From: Streptomyces sp. CA-210063
GTDB taxonomy: Bacteria > Actinomycetota > Actinomycetes > Streptomycetales > Streptomycetaceae
Length of the DNA: 64,000 nucleotides
NCBI RefSeq assembly: GCF_024612015.1
Contig: NZ_CP102512.1
Span: 1,922,001-1,986,000, forward strand
Reading direction: 5' to 3'
The translations under genes and the position numbers were made by a program. Shown here one piece after another: positions 37,302 through 46,707 of this stretch; the first letter of the stretch is position 1, and each line of letters opens with the position of its first letter. The notes beneath the pieces were generated by a model. The model had not been told where the DNA came from. It made no database searches and saw only the letters and a list, made by a program, of their open reading frames with translations.

Positions 37302-38690
37302 TCACACCGCGAGACTGAGGTGACGTGCCCTGGTGAGCGCGACGTAGAGCGCACGGTGGGCCTCGTCGGCGGGATCGAGACCTCGCCGGAGCACGGCCGC
37401 GTCGGCCTCCTCCAGCCTGACCCCGACCCGGTCCCACTCCCGCCCCTTCGCCTGGTGGCAGGTCATGCCGGGGATCAGCCCCTCGTGGGCGACCTCCAGC
37501 CTCGTCCGCAGATTGGCGAAGGCGGCCCGGGGCGTCCGTTTCTGGCCCTCCGACGGCTCGACGGGCGTCATGGTGACCATTGTGGCTACCAAGTCGGTCC
37601 AGATCGTGGCTGGATCGCCCCGGCCCGCCAGGCGCTCAAGGGCGCTACGCAGGTGCGGGCGCAGCTCCGCGAAAGTGTCGCTTTCCATGACGCCCAAGCT
37701 GGTCCGGGCATCGATGACGTCGACAGCCGGTCTGCCGAAGGTGCTCTGGGCGAGTTCGTTCAGAAGCAGAGTGCACACAGCTTCCTGGAACTGGCCTGTC
37801 TTGGGTCTGACGGCCAGAGGAAGGATATGGGTGTCGGCTTCCCACAACAGCTTCCACTTCCGTGCAAGGACGACATCGACGTCCCCTGCCACCCCTGTGG
37901 GAAGGACTGTCCTCTCCCTGCGCCGCAGCTGGTGTGCCAACAATGTCTGGGCAGTACTGCCACGCCAGCGGAACGAGGTCTGGAGTTCACTGCGCTCGAA
38001 GCCCAGCCGGCTCAGGAGGCGAGGGACGCTCTCGGGGCGTGCACCGCGAAAGCCGTAGAGAGCCTGCCATGGGTCCCCCACGAGCGTGATGACGAGCCCC
38101 GCGTCTGCCGCAAGGTGGATGACCCCAAGGTCCAGGTCGTTCGCGTCGTAGACCTCGTCGACGAGCAGGGACCGGATCGTCGCGGCGAAGTAGGCCATCA
38201 CGGAGGCGCGGATGTCCTCGACGCGGAGAGCCACCTGCAGTACCTCACGTACATTTTCGTGCGTGCACCGCCCTTCGCCGACGGCCGAGGCGAAGCAGGC
38301 CGCGGCTTCACGTAGCTTCCCCGCCTCGCTTGCCGTTCGGAGTCGGTGACGATGCTTGTGCCGTTCAAGGCGAGGACTGGCTTGTCGAGGGTGTAAATGG
38401 CGGGCAGATGGGACCGCCATGTATCCAGTACCTCAAGTTCCTGGTGGCCGCCGGGCCACTGGAGGATCCCGGACCGCAGGAGGTGGGCGAGGAGGTCGTT
38501 CAGGATCGTGTCGAGCGTGACGATGCGATGGGGCCATGTCAGTGCCGAGAGGCCCCACTGCCGGGACACGCGGCTGCGTATCTCCTCGGTGGCCGAGCGG
38601 GTGAAACTGACCGCCACGACCGCGCGGTGATCGGTCGTGCGTGCGTAGCGGTGCAGGCCGAAGCGCCTCTTACTCCAGCCAAGAGCTCCC
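37302..38690 (-). pseudogene. Truncated, frameshifted UvrD/Rep-type helicase
   Basis: Superfamily-1 helicase motifs appear in order but in two frames. AVVAVSFTRSATEEIRSRV (motif Ia) lies near 38600 in the first part. After a frame change near 38320, LLVDEVYDAND (motif II, DEVxD), GDPWQALYGFRG (motif III), TSFRWRG (motif IV), MTCHQAKGREWD (motif V) and YVALTRARHL (motif VI) follow in the second. The Walker A region is absent: homology stops near 38690, next to the membrane-protein gene. It is therefore both 5'-truncated and frameshifted. Related helicases accompany nuclease or phage-defence genes. Confidence 0.75.
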
Positions 38691-38714
38691 GCCATCCCGG
38701 TGCTTGTTCCCGCG

Positions 38715-39353
38715 TTACACCGATCCGAGCAGGCCGTCGAGGATGCCCTCCTCGGCGAGGTAGAAGGCGAGACCGCCAACGGGAGCGAGCACGGCGCACA
38801 GCCAGTAGCGCTGCACCCCGGCGCGCGCCAAGTAGATGGTCAGGAGAGCGGTGAGCAGTGCGCCGACGACCATGAAGACGGCCGCCTCTCCCCAGTAGTG
38901 GAGCGCCAGACCCAGCCAGAGCGCCTCCCCCAGCGTCACCATCGCGATGACTGCCCCGGCCACCGCCCGCACGTCCCCCCGCCCGCGCCGTACCGTCCAC
39001 CCGGCCCACCCCAGCAGCGGCCCTCCAGCCAGCCCCGCCATCGACCACACGACGGCGGTTCCGAGCCCTCCGGCCCCGAATGTGTCGCCGAGCGTGGACG
39101 CCGCGTAGTAGCCGCCGCAGGTGGCGAGCATCATCAACGCTCCGCCCCAGACGGCGAGCGGCCGGACACGGATCAGTGCACCGGCGGCAGCAGTCCAGAT
39201 GATCCAGGTGGACACCGAGTTGGTCGCCCGCTCCAACAGGGGTGTCGTCCCGTGCAGGCCGTACGTTGCCCAGCCGAGCAGCAGCCCGAAGATCGCGGTG
39301 GCGGTGAGGATGGTGACGGGGGTATCGCGATGGGAGGCGGTTAAGGTAGCCAT
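38715..39353 (-). CDS. DUF6518-like integral membrane protein
   Basis: A 212-residue protein with about six membrane segments, resembling the DUF6518 group: GLLLGWATYGLHGTTPLLERATNS and LTIYLARAGVQRYWL are the characteristic ends. I chose ATG 39353, where a TATAGT hexamer ends 8 nt before the start codon, so a leaderless transcript is plausible. A large palindrome with TATAC half-sites overlaps that promoter. Function unknown. It is one of the few intact genes in the accessory region. Confidence 0.7.
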   Translation of the reverse strand: MATLTASHRDTPVTILTATAIFGLLLGWATYGLHGTTPLLERATNSVSTWIIWTAAAGALIRVRPLAVWGGALMMLATCGGYYAASTLGDTFGAGGLGTAVVWSMAGLAGGPLLGWAGWTVRRGRGDVRAVAGAVIAMVTLGEALWLGLALHYWGEAAVFMVVGALLTALLTIYLARAGVQRYWLCAVLAPVGGLAFYLAEEGILDGLLGSV

Positions 39354-39361
39354 GCCCACGA

Positions 39362-39393
39362 CTATACACACGGAGTATACGTGCTGTGTATAG
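39362..39393. promoter_or_regulatory. CTATACACA...TGTGTATAG palindrome with central GTATAC
   Basis: Perfect 9-bp arms (39362-39370 and 39385-39393) flank a 14-bp spacer containing GTATAC. The three regularly placed TATAC/GTATA half-sites resemble GntR/YtrA- or PadR-type operators. It overlaps the putative promoter of the membrane-protein gene. Confidence 0.65.
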
Positions 39394-39523
39394 CAACTGA
39401 GGGCACGGGCCTGCACAGACCCCGCCGCTGTGGCCCTCAATCACTCGCCGTACGCCACGTCATCGACGACGCCTTGGAAGCTGCTTCTGATCCCTTGATC
39501 ACTTACCTTCGCCGTTTCAGTGC

Positions 39524-40090
39524 GTGTGCCATGCGTGGAAGTTCCTCGTACGGCAGTCGGCCGTCCTGGGATTCTCGGCACGCGAAGTCGCAGACCTGCA
39601 CGGCTGCACCGTCACCTCGGTCAACAGCGCCCTCCAGCGCGCCCGCGCCACACTGGCCGCCCGGCGCGAGGCGGCTGGCGACACGGCGGTACCGCCGCCC
39701 GACGCCGTTCAGCGGGCACTGGCGAAGCGGTATGCCGCGGCCTTCTCCAGCTTCGACATGAAGGAGCTGAACATGCTGCTACACGTGGACGCCACCATGT
39801 CCCTGCCGCCGTACGCCCTGTGGATGCGAGGCGTCACCGACATCCAGGCATGGCTGACCAGACCCGCCGTCGGCTGCCGGGGATCCCGGCTGGTCCCCGC
39901 CCTGGCGAACGGCTCGCCGGCCTTCGGCCCGTACCGGCCCAGCGTCCCCGGAGCGGGATTCGAGCCCCGGGCCCTTCAGGTCGTCGACATCTCCGAGGAC
40001 CGGATCACCGACATCCATGTCTTCCGGGACACCGAGCGGCTGTTCCCGCTCTTCAACCTGCCCCCGCACATCGGCGAGCAGGAGGTGTGA
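39524..40090 (+). pseudogene. N-terminally truncated ECF sigma factor with SnoaL-like tail
   Basis: An open frame of 188 codons carries only region 4 and the C-terminal extension of a TIGR02960/SigJ-type ECF sigma factor. LGFSAREVADLHGCTVTSVNSALQRARATL (region 4 HTH; key pieces FSAREVA and VNSALQRAR) is followed by a SnoaL-like domain from RYAAAFSSFDMKELNMLL to VVDISEDRITDIHVF. Region 2, needed for -10 recognition, is missing and no trace of it is seen upstream. It cannot act as a sigma factor alone. Confidence 0.7.
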
Positions 40091-40178
40091 CGCAGCACAC
40101 CTTCATCGACCGATGACTCCGTCCGTGCCCCTCGGTCATACCAGCGAAAACACCGAAGCAGCACAACGGACAGACAGG

Positions 40179-40400
40179 ATGGCTGACATGACCGCCACCG
40201 CGAAGGGCCCTGCCAGCTACTTCCCTTCCATCGAGAAGAAGTACGGTCGCCCGATTGCGGAGTGGAAGGACCTGATCCGCTCCTCCCCTCTGACCAAGCA
40301 CATGGAGCTCGTGAACTGGCTCAAGGCCGAGCACGGGCTGGGCCACGGTCACGCCAATGCCCTCGTCGCGCACACTCTCGCCGAGCGGTCCGGCAACTGA
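40179..40400 (+). CDS. DUF4287 domain-containing protein
   Basis: A 73-residue protein matching the short DUF4287 family: SYFPSIEKKYGRPIAEWKDL then NWLKAEHGLGHGHANALVAH. The family is widespread in actinobacteria, often next to DUF5655 proteins; its role is unknown. ATG 40179 is preceded by GGACAGACAGG; a second ATG three codons later is also possible. Confidence 0.82.
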   Translation: MADMTATAKGPASYFPSIEKKYGRPIAEWKDLIRSSPLTKHMELVNWLKAEHGLGHGHANALVAHTLAERSGN

Positions 40401-40457
40401 GCTGCCACGCATGGGAGCGCATGAGGTGGTCCGAGCGCACCCTCGTCAACGACGGGG

Positions 40458-40520
40458 GTGCTGCTCTCATCCCGTGACTGGGGTGGGTCGGGGTCGCCCC
40501 TCGTCCTGTTGCACGGACCG
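40458..40520 (+). pseudogene. Alpha/beta-hydrolase N-terminal stub
   Basis: LLSSRDWGGSGSPLVLLHG matches the first strand and oxyanion-hole turn (LVLLHG) of alpha/beta hydrolases. Homology ends abruptly after about 20 codons. The rest of the 290-bp gap to 40690 shows no gene. Confidence 0.45.
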
Positions 40521-40690
40521 CGCATGGGTGACGGCACAGCACCAGGGACAAGCCCTGCTCCACCGCGTCGATTCCTCAAACAGCCCCACCGACACCGACC
40601 TCGCAGCGCTCGACGACTGGCTACAGGACGTCTCCGAAGCCTCGTAATCCACAGAATTTGACAATTATTCGGTTGGCAGCGGTCGGCCTC

Positions 40691-41497
40691 TTAATCATCC
40701 GCTTCAGACTCCATCTGCCATTTGCGTGCAAGGTGCCCGCTCGGGTCCCGTCCGTAGCGCAGAAGCACATCGGCTTCGTCGCCCAGGAGTCCGAGCCTCA
40801 GGGCGGGGAACCAGCCGCCAAGCAAGCTCACTCCGGCATCGGCAGCGCGCCAGAACCAGGCGAGTGCCTCCTCCTTTCGGCCTGCGATGGCCAATTGACC
40901 GGCTGCTGCCTGCAGCGCGTTGGTGTCGCCCTTGTTGGCTGCTCGTTCGTACCAGGGAAGGGCGTCGTCCAGACGATCCGCCATCATCAACCGGTCGGCC
41001 GTCCATCGAAGCACGGTATTGCTCCCATCGGCCGCCGCGCGCTCGGACCAGAGCTGTGCTTCGAGGAAGCGCGCCGCGCGCCATAACTCGTGCGCGGCCT
41101 TCCGCGCGGCGTTACTGTCCCCATGAGCGGCTGCTCGTTCGTACCAGGAAAGCGCGTCGTCCAGACGATCTGCCGTCACCAACTGGTCCGCCGCCCAACG
41201 GAGCGCCGTGATGTTCCCGTTGTCGGCTGCCCGCTTCGCCCAGGTCAGTGCTTCGTCCAGACGACCCTCCGCTGCGAGCAGTCTTGCCGCAGTCTCCAGG
41301 GCATCCGGCCCGCAGGTTGAGGATGCGCGCTCCAACCATGTCTCAGCGGCCTTCCAACGGCCCACGGATGCGAGCGCAGTGGCTGCCCAGTAAAGAGCGG
41401 CATCGTCACCGCCCTCGGTTGCGCGGTCGAACCACACCAACGCCTGCTTGAGGTTCCCCCGAGATGCGGGGAAAGGTGACAGCAGGTCAGATGGGTC
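40691..41497 (-). pseudogene. TPR/Sel1-like repeat protein, 5'-truncated
   Basis: About 250 codons encode at least six helical repeats of roughly 35 residues. A typical unit is LDDALSWYERAAAHGDSNA, recurring as LDDALPWYERAANKGDTNA and EALTWAKRAADNGNITA. The repeats begin abruptly: reading upstream gives NLKQALVWFDRATEGG, then non-repeat sequence and a stop at about 41498, next to an IS3 orfA stub. No good start codon or ribosome site is present, so the gene has probably lost its N-terminal effector part. Confidence 0.65.
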
Positions 41498-41517
41498 TCA
41501 TGAGAGGAGCCCAGACG

Positions 41518-41622
41518 ATGCCTGCCCCGAGGAAGTACCCGCTGGAGTTGCGTGAGCGTGCGGTGCGGATGTACCGGACCGCCGAGCCGAAGCCGGTGAT
41601 CCGCCGCATGGCCGAGGAATGA
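41518..41622 (+). mobile_element. IS3-family transposase orfA 5' fragment
   Basis: MPAPRKYPLELRERAVRMYR is the characteristic start of IS3-family OrfA. The frame stops after 34 codons at EE-stop, where normal OrfA continues into the leucine-zipper region. GAGAGGAG lies upstream. No orfB or right end follows, so only the left piece of the element remains. It abuts the truncated TPR gene. Confidence 0.75.
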
Positions 41623-41941
41623 TGTTCGAGAGCGACGTGAGAATCTGCCGGGCGTAGCGCGGCGAGCATTCGCTTTCCGGCGCGGCGGCTGCCGCCGCGC
41701 CGCCCATCCCACACTCCCTCACCCCTTCAACCCCTGCCAGGGACATGGGTGCCGGCGTCGATGGCCGCGCAAGGCCGGGGGTCGGTGAGGAGCGGTACGC
41801 GCGTCCCGGCGCCGACGCGGTCGCCCGGCATGGTGCCCAGCGCGAACCCCGCTGCCCGTCGGCGGCGCTGAGATGCACTGAACCGGCGCTTGAACCAGAC
41901 CTCCGACTTGTACGTCAGAGGCTCCGATCGGCGGGGTGCGG
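41623..41941. other. Gene-free gap with perfect GC palindrome
   Basis: No gene supported. A perfect palindrome at 41679-41701 (GGCGCGGCGGC-T-GCCGCCGCGCC) is the only notable structure. It may mark the end of the decayed region. Confidence 0.5.
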
Positions 41942-43423
41942 TCAGCCGGCCGCAGTGCGGTGGGTGGTGGCGAGCGCCCGGTCCACGGCGGCGGACAGCG
42001 CGGTGTCGTCCTCGTCGATGCCGGCCCAGGCGACGTGCCCGTCGGGGCGGATGAGGGCGGCGCGCACGGTGGCCCAGGCGGCCGGGGGCAGGTCGAGGGT
42101 CGCGGTGTGCACCGTGAGCCCGGGCCGCGTCCGGTCCGCCAGGACGCCCGCCGTCAGGTCGAGCAGGAGGTGGCTGTCCGGGCGCAAACGGGAGAACAGG
42201 TGGTTCTCGGAGCCGGTGAACGCGAGGTCGGGAGCGCGGCTGCCGGTGAGAGGGTGGGCTGTCGGGTCCGGCGAGGGGTAGCTGACGGCGAGCGCGGTGA
42301 GACGTTCGGACAGGGCCTTGTTCAGTGCCGGCTGGGTGGCGATCATCTTGCTGAACAGGGAACGCAGGTCGAGACCTTCGGGTGTGAAGCCGGTCATCAG
42401 GGCGGTCTGGGCACGGCTGTGTTCCATCAGCTGGGCGCCTACGGGGTGGCGCTCGGTGTGGTAGGTGTCGAGCAGGTGGTCAGGGGCCCAGCCGCGGAGG
42501 GTGGCGGTGATTTTCCAGCCGAGGTTGTGCGCGTCCTGGATGCCGACGTTCATCCCGACGCCACCAGCCGGGAAGTGCTGGTGGGCGGCGTCACCGGCGA
42601 GCAGGATCCGGCCTCGCCGGTACTGGGCGGCCAGCCGAGTGGCGTTGCCGAATCGGGAGAGCCAGACCGGGTCGCGCATCCCGAAGTCCTCGCCCGTGAT
42701 GGCGACGGTCCTGGTCCGCAACTCCTCCAGGGCGAGGTCGCCGGGCCATTGGGTCGTGAGGCTGTCGGGGCTGACACCGACCACGCGGTACCGCCCACCG
42801 GGCAGCGGCGCGACCATCACCCCACCCCGGAGCCCGAAGGCGCTGAACCCGGGCCGCGGCGGGTTGTCAAGGGTGACGTCGCCGAGCCAGCCCAAGACGG
42901 TGGAGGGCGTACCGCCGAAGTCGATGCCGGCGTCGGTGCGCACGGTGCTGCGGGAGCCGTCGCAGCCGATGATGAACGCCGCCTGGAGTTCGTACGGCCC
43001 GTCCAGCCCGTCCACCTGCGCGATCACCGACTCCGCGTGCTCGGTGAACCCGGTGACGCGATGACCGCGCACGATCGTGGCGCCGAGCGCGAGCGCGTGA
43101 TCCTCCAGTAGTTCCTCGGTGCGGGACTGGGGCAGGGCGAGGGTGTACGGGAACGGAGTCTCCATCGCCCGGAAGTCGAGCCGGTCGTCGAGCATGGCGA
43201 AGTGGCCGCCCGGGATCGGCAGGCCCTCGGCGAGGAAGGGCTTGTGCACGCCGCGCGAGGCCAGGATCTCGATGGTGCGTGGGTGGATGGTGAGGGCCTT
43301 GGAGCGCTGGTCGATGTCCACACGCTCCTCGACGACGGTGACGGAAACCCCGCCCAGCCGCAGTTCGGCGGCGAGCCAGAGCCCGACCGGGCCCCCTCCG
43401 GCGATGACAACCTGCTGTTCCAT
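41942..43423 (-). CDS. FAD-dependent monooxygenase (aromatic hydroxylase / Rox-like)
   Basis: A 493-residue class A flavoprotein monooxygenase. The dinucleotide motif is VVIAGGGPVGLWLAAELRL at the start, the DG motif is FIIGCDGSRSTVR (about 155), and the GD motif GDAAHQHFPAGGVGMNVGIQD lies near 280 (quoted over its 20-residue core GDAAHQHFPAGGVGMNVGIQ). A C-terminal thioredoxin-like domain of the RdmE/PgaE/Rox group follows. It hydroxylates an aromatic polyketide or inactivates an antibiotic such as rifampicin; which cannot be told. I chose ATG 43423 with CTAGGATGG upstream. Divergent from a TetR gene with shared operators, so it is probably drug-inducible. Confidence 0.9.
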   Translation of the reverse strand: MEQQVVIAGGGPVGLWLAAELRLGGVSVTVVEERVDIDQRSKALTIHPRTIEILASRGVHKPFLAEGLPIPGGHFAMLDDRLDFRAMETPFPYTLALPQSRTEELLEDHALALGATIVRGHRVTGFTEHAESVIAQVDGLDGPYELQAAFIIGCDGSRSTVRTDAGIDFGGTPSTVLGWLGDVTLDNPPRPGFSAFGLRGGVMVAPLPGGRYRVVGVSPDSLTTQWPGDLALEELRTRTVAITGEDFGMRDPVWLSRFGNATRLAAQYRRGRILLAGDAAHQHFPAGGVGMNVGIQDAHNLGWKITATLRGWAPDHLLDTYHTERHPVGAQLMEHSRAQTALMTGFTPEGLDLRSLFSKMIATQPALNKALSERLTALAVSYPSPDPTAHPLTGSRAPDLAFTGSENHLFSRLRPDSHLLLDLTAGVLADRTRPGLTVHTATLDLPPAAWATVRAALIRPDGHVAWAGIDEDDTALSAAVDRALATTHRTAAG

Positions 43424-43431
43424 GGACCATC

Positions 43432-43484
43432 CTAGGTCAGTGACCAATAAACTTGTCCGCAGTAGACTAGGTCAATGACCAATA
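43432..43484. promoter_or_regulatory. Two TetR-type operators in the monooxygenase/tetR divergent promoter
   Basis: CTAGGTCAGTGACCAATA (43432-43449) and CTAGGTCAATGACCAATA (43467-43484) differ at one base and are 35 bp apart. Each contains the palindrome GGTCA-N-TGACC. The second overlaps the tetR start codon (ATG 43475), and TAGACT just before it could serve a leaderless tetR transcript. Confidence 0.85.
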
Positions 43485-44098
43485 GGCAAGTGCGCGAGGA
43501 CCGCGGCCCGCGGCTGGACCCCGGAACGGTGATCCGCACCGCGCTGGAACTGCTGGACGAAAAGGGCCTGGACGCCCTGTCCACCCGAGCGGTCGCCGAC
43601 CGGCTCGGCGTACGGATGAACACCGTGCTGTGGCATGTGAAGACCAAGGCCCGGATGCTGGAGCTGATGGCGGACGCCGTCGTCGGTGAAGCCCCGCTGG
43701 ACGACCTTCCGGCCCCCTGGGACGAGCGCGTCCGCGAACTGGCCCGTCGGTACCGCCGCGCCCTGCTCGCCCACCGCGACGGCGCCGCGCTCGTCGTCGG
43801 CACCTACGCCGCCGAGCCGCATACCCTGCGTTTCGCCGACACCCTGGTGGGCGCGCTCCTCGACGGCGGTCTGGACGAGCGTGAGACCGCCTGGACCACG
43901 TGGACGATCATCTACTTCACCCTCGGCCTCACCCAGGAAGAGCAGGCGGCGGTCCACCACTCCCCCAGCGGCCGTCTGGCGAACGCGGTCTCCGAGACGG
44001 CCTACCCCGCCCTCCGTCGCGTCCTCGGTCATCTCGACGCGGAATCATTTGGCGATCGCTTCGAGTTCGGCCTGTCCGCGATCCTCACGCGAAGGTGA
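43475..44098 (+). CDS. TetR family regulator of the adjacent monooxygenase
   Basis: A 207-residue repressor of the TetR_C_1 type (tetracycline-repressor-like). The HTH is ALSTRAVADRLGVRMNTVLW (about 35-54), and the C-terminal domain starts near DERVRELARRYRRALL. The ATG lies inside one of two nearly identical operators, implying autoregulation. Divergent pairing with a FAD monooxygenase is the classic arrangement of a drug-inducible modifying enzyme. Confidence 0.92.
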   Translation: MTNRQVREDRGPRLDPGTVIRTALELLDEKGLDALSTRAVADRLGVRMNTVLWHVKTKARMLELMADAVVGEAPLDDLPAPWDERVRELARRYRRALLAHRDGAALVVGTYAAEPHTLRFADTLVGALLDGGLDERETAWTTWTIIYFTLGLTQEEQAAVHHSPSGRLANAVSETAYPALRRVLGHLDAESFGDRFEFGLSAILTRR

Positions 44099-44229
44099 CC
44101 GAGGACCGAAGGTGACCGAGGACGAGGAAGGGACCAGACAGGACTCCGCCCGCCGAGCAGCAAGGATCCCCGAACGCGTAGAGAGGGGCAGGGCGGGCCG
44201 GCGCCGTCGCCCCACCCCGACTTGTACGG

Positions 44230-46608
44230 TCAACCAGTGATGTCCGCCTCCTGCACTGCGGCGGCGTGCGGCTGGGCGGCAGCGGGGCGGGGTGGCGGAA
44301 TCTTCTGCGCGAGTTTGTCGCCCTCGACGTCGAGGTCGGGCAGGACGCGGTCCAGCCAGGCGGGGAGCCACCAGGCTTTCTCCTGGGCGAGGGCCATGGT
44401 GGCCGGGATGAGTGTCATGCGGATGACGAAGGCGTCGATGACGATGCCCGCGGCCAGCGCGAATCCGGCCTGCTTGACCATGGGCTGGGCGTTGAAGACG
44501 AACCCGGCGAAGACGGAGACCATGATGGTGGCCGCCGCCACGACGACGGAACTGGCGCGTGCGAAGCCGGTGATGGTGGCGTTCAGCGGGGTGGCGCCGT
44601 GGACGTGCGCTTCGCGCATGGAGGTGACCAGGAACATCTGGTAGTCCATGGCGAGCCCGTACAGGACGCCGGTGATGATGATGGGCAGCAGGCTCACGAC
44701 GGGCGCGGTGGCGTCCAGTGCGATCAGGCCCTGCAGCCAGCCCCACTGGAAGACGGCCGTGGTGACGCCGAAGGTGGCCGCGATGGTCAGCAGGAAGCCG
44801 AGAGTGGCCGTCACGGGGACCATGACGGAGCGGAAGACCAGGAGCAGGACGATCAAGGAGAGCCCGAGCACGGTGGCCACGTAGAGGGGCAGGGCATCGG
44901 CGAGTCGGTCGGAGACGTCGATGGCGAGGGCGGTGAAGCCGGTGACGCCGATGGTGACGCCGGTGGTGGTGCCGGTGGTCGCGCTGATCCGCGCGCTTGC
45001 GTCCCGTACGGCCGTCACGACGTCCTTGGTGGCGTCGTCGTTGGGGCCGCTGCCGGGGACGAGGGTGAGGATGGCCGTGGTGCCGGCGCTGTTCATCCCG
45101 GCCAGGGACACGGAGGTCGCGCCCTTGACGTTCCTGAGATCGGCGGTGACCGCGGCGAGCGTTGCCGGGGTGAGCGGGCGCTCCTCGGCGGTGGAGTTGA
45201 CGGCGATCATGAGTGGGCCGTTGTAGCCGGGCCCGAAGGCGTCGCTGACCAGGTCGTAGCTCTGGCGCTGCGCGGTGTCGGTGTTGAAGCTGGCGCCGGA
45301 GGGCAGGCCCATCCTCATGTCGGCGGCGGGCACCGCCAGGATCACGGGGATCAGAAACGCGGCCGCGAGGGCCGGGTACTTGTGGCGGACCAGGTGCGCG
45401 CCCCAGCGGGTCGCCCGCGTGCGCCGGGCGTGCTCGGCGTCGGCCGCCCGCCGCTGCGCCCGGCGCCGTGTGCGGGCGGGACAGACACGCTCCTTGACCA
45501 GTCCCAGCAGCGCCGGCAGCAGGGTCAGGACGAGGAGGACGGCGACGGCGATCGTGGCGGCGGCGACGACGGCCATGGTGCTGAGCAGGGTGATCCCGAC
45601 GACCAGGAGCCCCGCCAGGGCGATGATGACGGTGCTGCCGGCGAAGAAGACCGCGCTTCCGGCGGTGCCGATCGCGCGGCCGGTCGCTTCGTGTGCGTCC
45701 AGGCCGTCGTCGAGGATCAGCCTGCGTTCCCGGTTGACGATGAACAGGGCGTAGTCGATGCCGACGGCCAGCCCCAGCATGAGAGCCAGGACCGCGGTGA
45801 GCGAGTGGATCTCGAAGACGGTGGAGAGGGTGAAGGCACCGCCCACGCCCACCGTGACGCCGACCAGGGCGATGACCAGGGGCAGGCCCGCCGCGACGAC
45901 CGACCCCAGGGTGACCAGCAGGACGATGGCCGCCACGACGACGCCGACGGCCTCCCCGGCGCCGATGACCTCCGGTATCTCCATCATCGACGCCGACGGC
46001 AGGACGTCCAGGCCGCCGCGGGTGGCCTCTCGCTCGGCGGCCTCGACGGTGCTGTCGACGGTCCCGGAAGGAAGCTCGTAGGTCTGCTCGTCGAACTGGA
46101 ACTGCATCAGGGCCGCAGAGCCGTCGGCGGATACGACGACGCCGGGCACCGGCTGTCCGTCCAGTTGCAACGGGACGGGTGTCCTGCCGGAGGACGGCTG
46201 TCCCGCGGCCCGGGCCACCGCCGCCTGGGCCTGCGCCAGCGGGCTGCTGTCGCCCTTGGCGGCTTCCTCGGCGAGGGCTTTCCGGGTGTCGATGACATGG
46301 TCGTGGCGGTAGACGGCGTCCACGGCCGCCAGCAGAGCGCTCTGGACCTTCCTGTCGCCGATCCGGGCGCCGGCCGGTGCCTCGAAGACCAGCATGCCCT
46401 GTCCCCCGGACGCCTCCGGCAGGGACCTGGCCAGATCGTCGATGACCTGCTGGGACGGGGTGCCGTCGATGCGCACCTCGTTGCTCACCCTGACCGGGTT
46501 GGCCACCAGAAGCCCCACGACGGCGGCCACCACGGCCAGCCAGCCCCCGATGACATACCAGGGTTTGCCGTAGGCGAACCTTCCCAGCCGGTACAGCAGA
46601 ACGGACAC
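44230..46608 (-). CDS. MMPL/RND-family transporter
   Basis: A 792-residue exporter with two halves, each having one span, a large extracytoplasmic loop and five clustered spans. Family residues are in GLAVGIDYALFIVNRERR (about 278-295) and GLAMDYQMFLVTSMREA (about 665), where the aspartates carry protons in MmpL proteins. GTG 46608 has AGGAGAG upstream. Such proteins export lipids, antibiotics or siderophores. Divergent from a TetR gene with two palindromes between them, so it is probably repressed until a toxic compound binds the repressor. Confidence 0.92.
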   Translation of the reverse strand: MSVLLYRLGRFAYGKPWYVIGGWLAVVAAVVGLLVANPVRVSNEVRIDGTPSQQVIDDLARSLPEASGGQGMLVFEAPAGARIGDRKVQSALLAAVDAVYRHDHVIDTRKALAEEAAKGDSSPLAQAQAAVARAAGQPSSGRTPVPLQLDGQPVPGVVVSADGSAALMQFQFDEQTYELPSGTVDSTVEAAEREATRGGLDVLPSASMMEIPEVIGAGEAVGVVVAAIVLLVTLGSVVAAGLPLVIALVGVTVGVGGAFTLSTVFEIHSLTAVLALMLGLAVGIDYALFIVNRERRLILDDGLDAHEATGRAIGTAGSAVFFAGSTVIIALAGLLVVGITLLSTMAVVAAATIAVAVLLVLTLLPALLGLVKERVCPARTRRRAQRRAADAEHARRTRATRWGAHLVRHKYPALAAAFLIPVILAVPAADMRMGLPSGASFNTDTAQRQSYDLVSDAFGPGYNGPLMIAVNSTAEERPLTPATLAAVTADLRNVKGATSVSLAGMNSAGTTAILTLVPGSGPNDDATKDVVTAVRDASARISATTGTTTGVTIGVTGFTALAIDVSDRLADALPLYVATVLGLSLIVLLLVFRSVMVPVTATLGFLLTIAATFGVTTAVFQWGWLQGLIALDATAPVVSLLPIIITGVLYGLAMDYQMFLVTSMREAHVHGATPLNATITGFARASSVVVAAATIMVSVFAGFVFNAQPMVKQAGFALAAGIVIDAFVIRMTLIPATMALAQEKAWWLPAWLDRVLPDLDVEGDKLAQKIPPPRPAAAQPHAAAVQEADITG

Positions 46609-46707
46609 AGCTCTCTCCTGTCTTCAGGCGTCTCGGGTGTCTCAGGCGTCTTCATGCGCCCCGCAGGCCCCACCGGAGGTTGTATGAGAGGGCCTAATGA
46701 GAGGACG

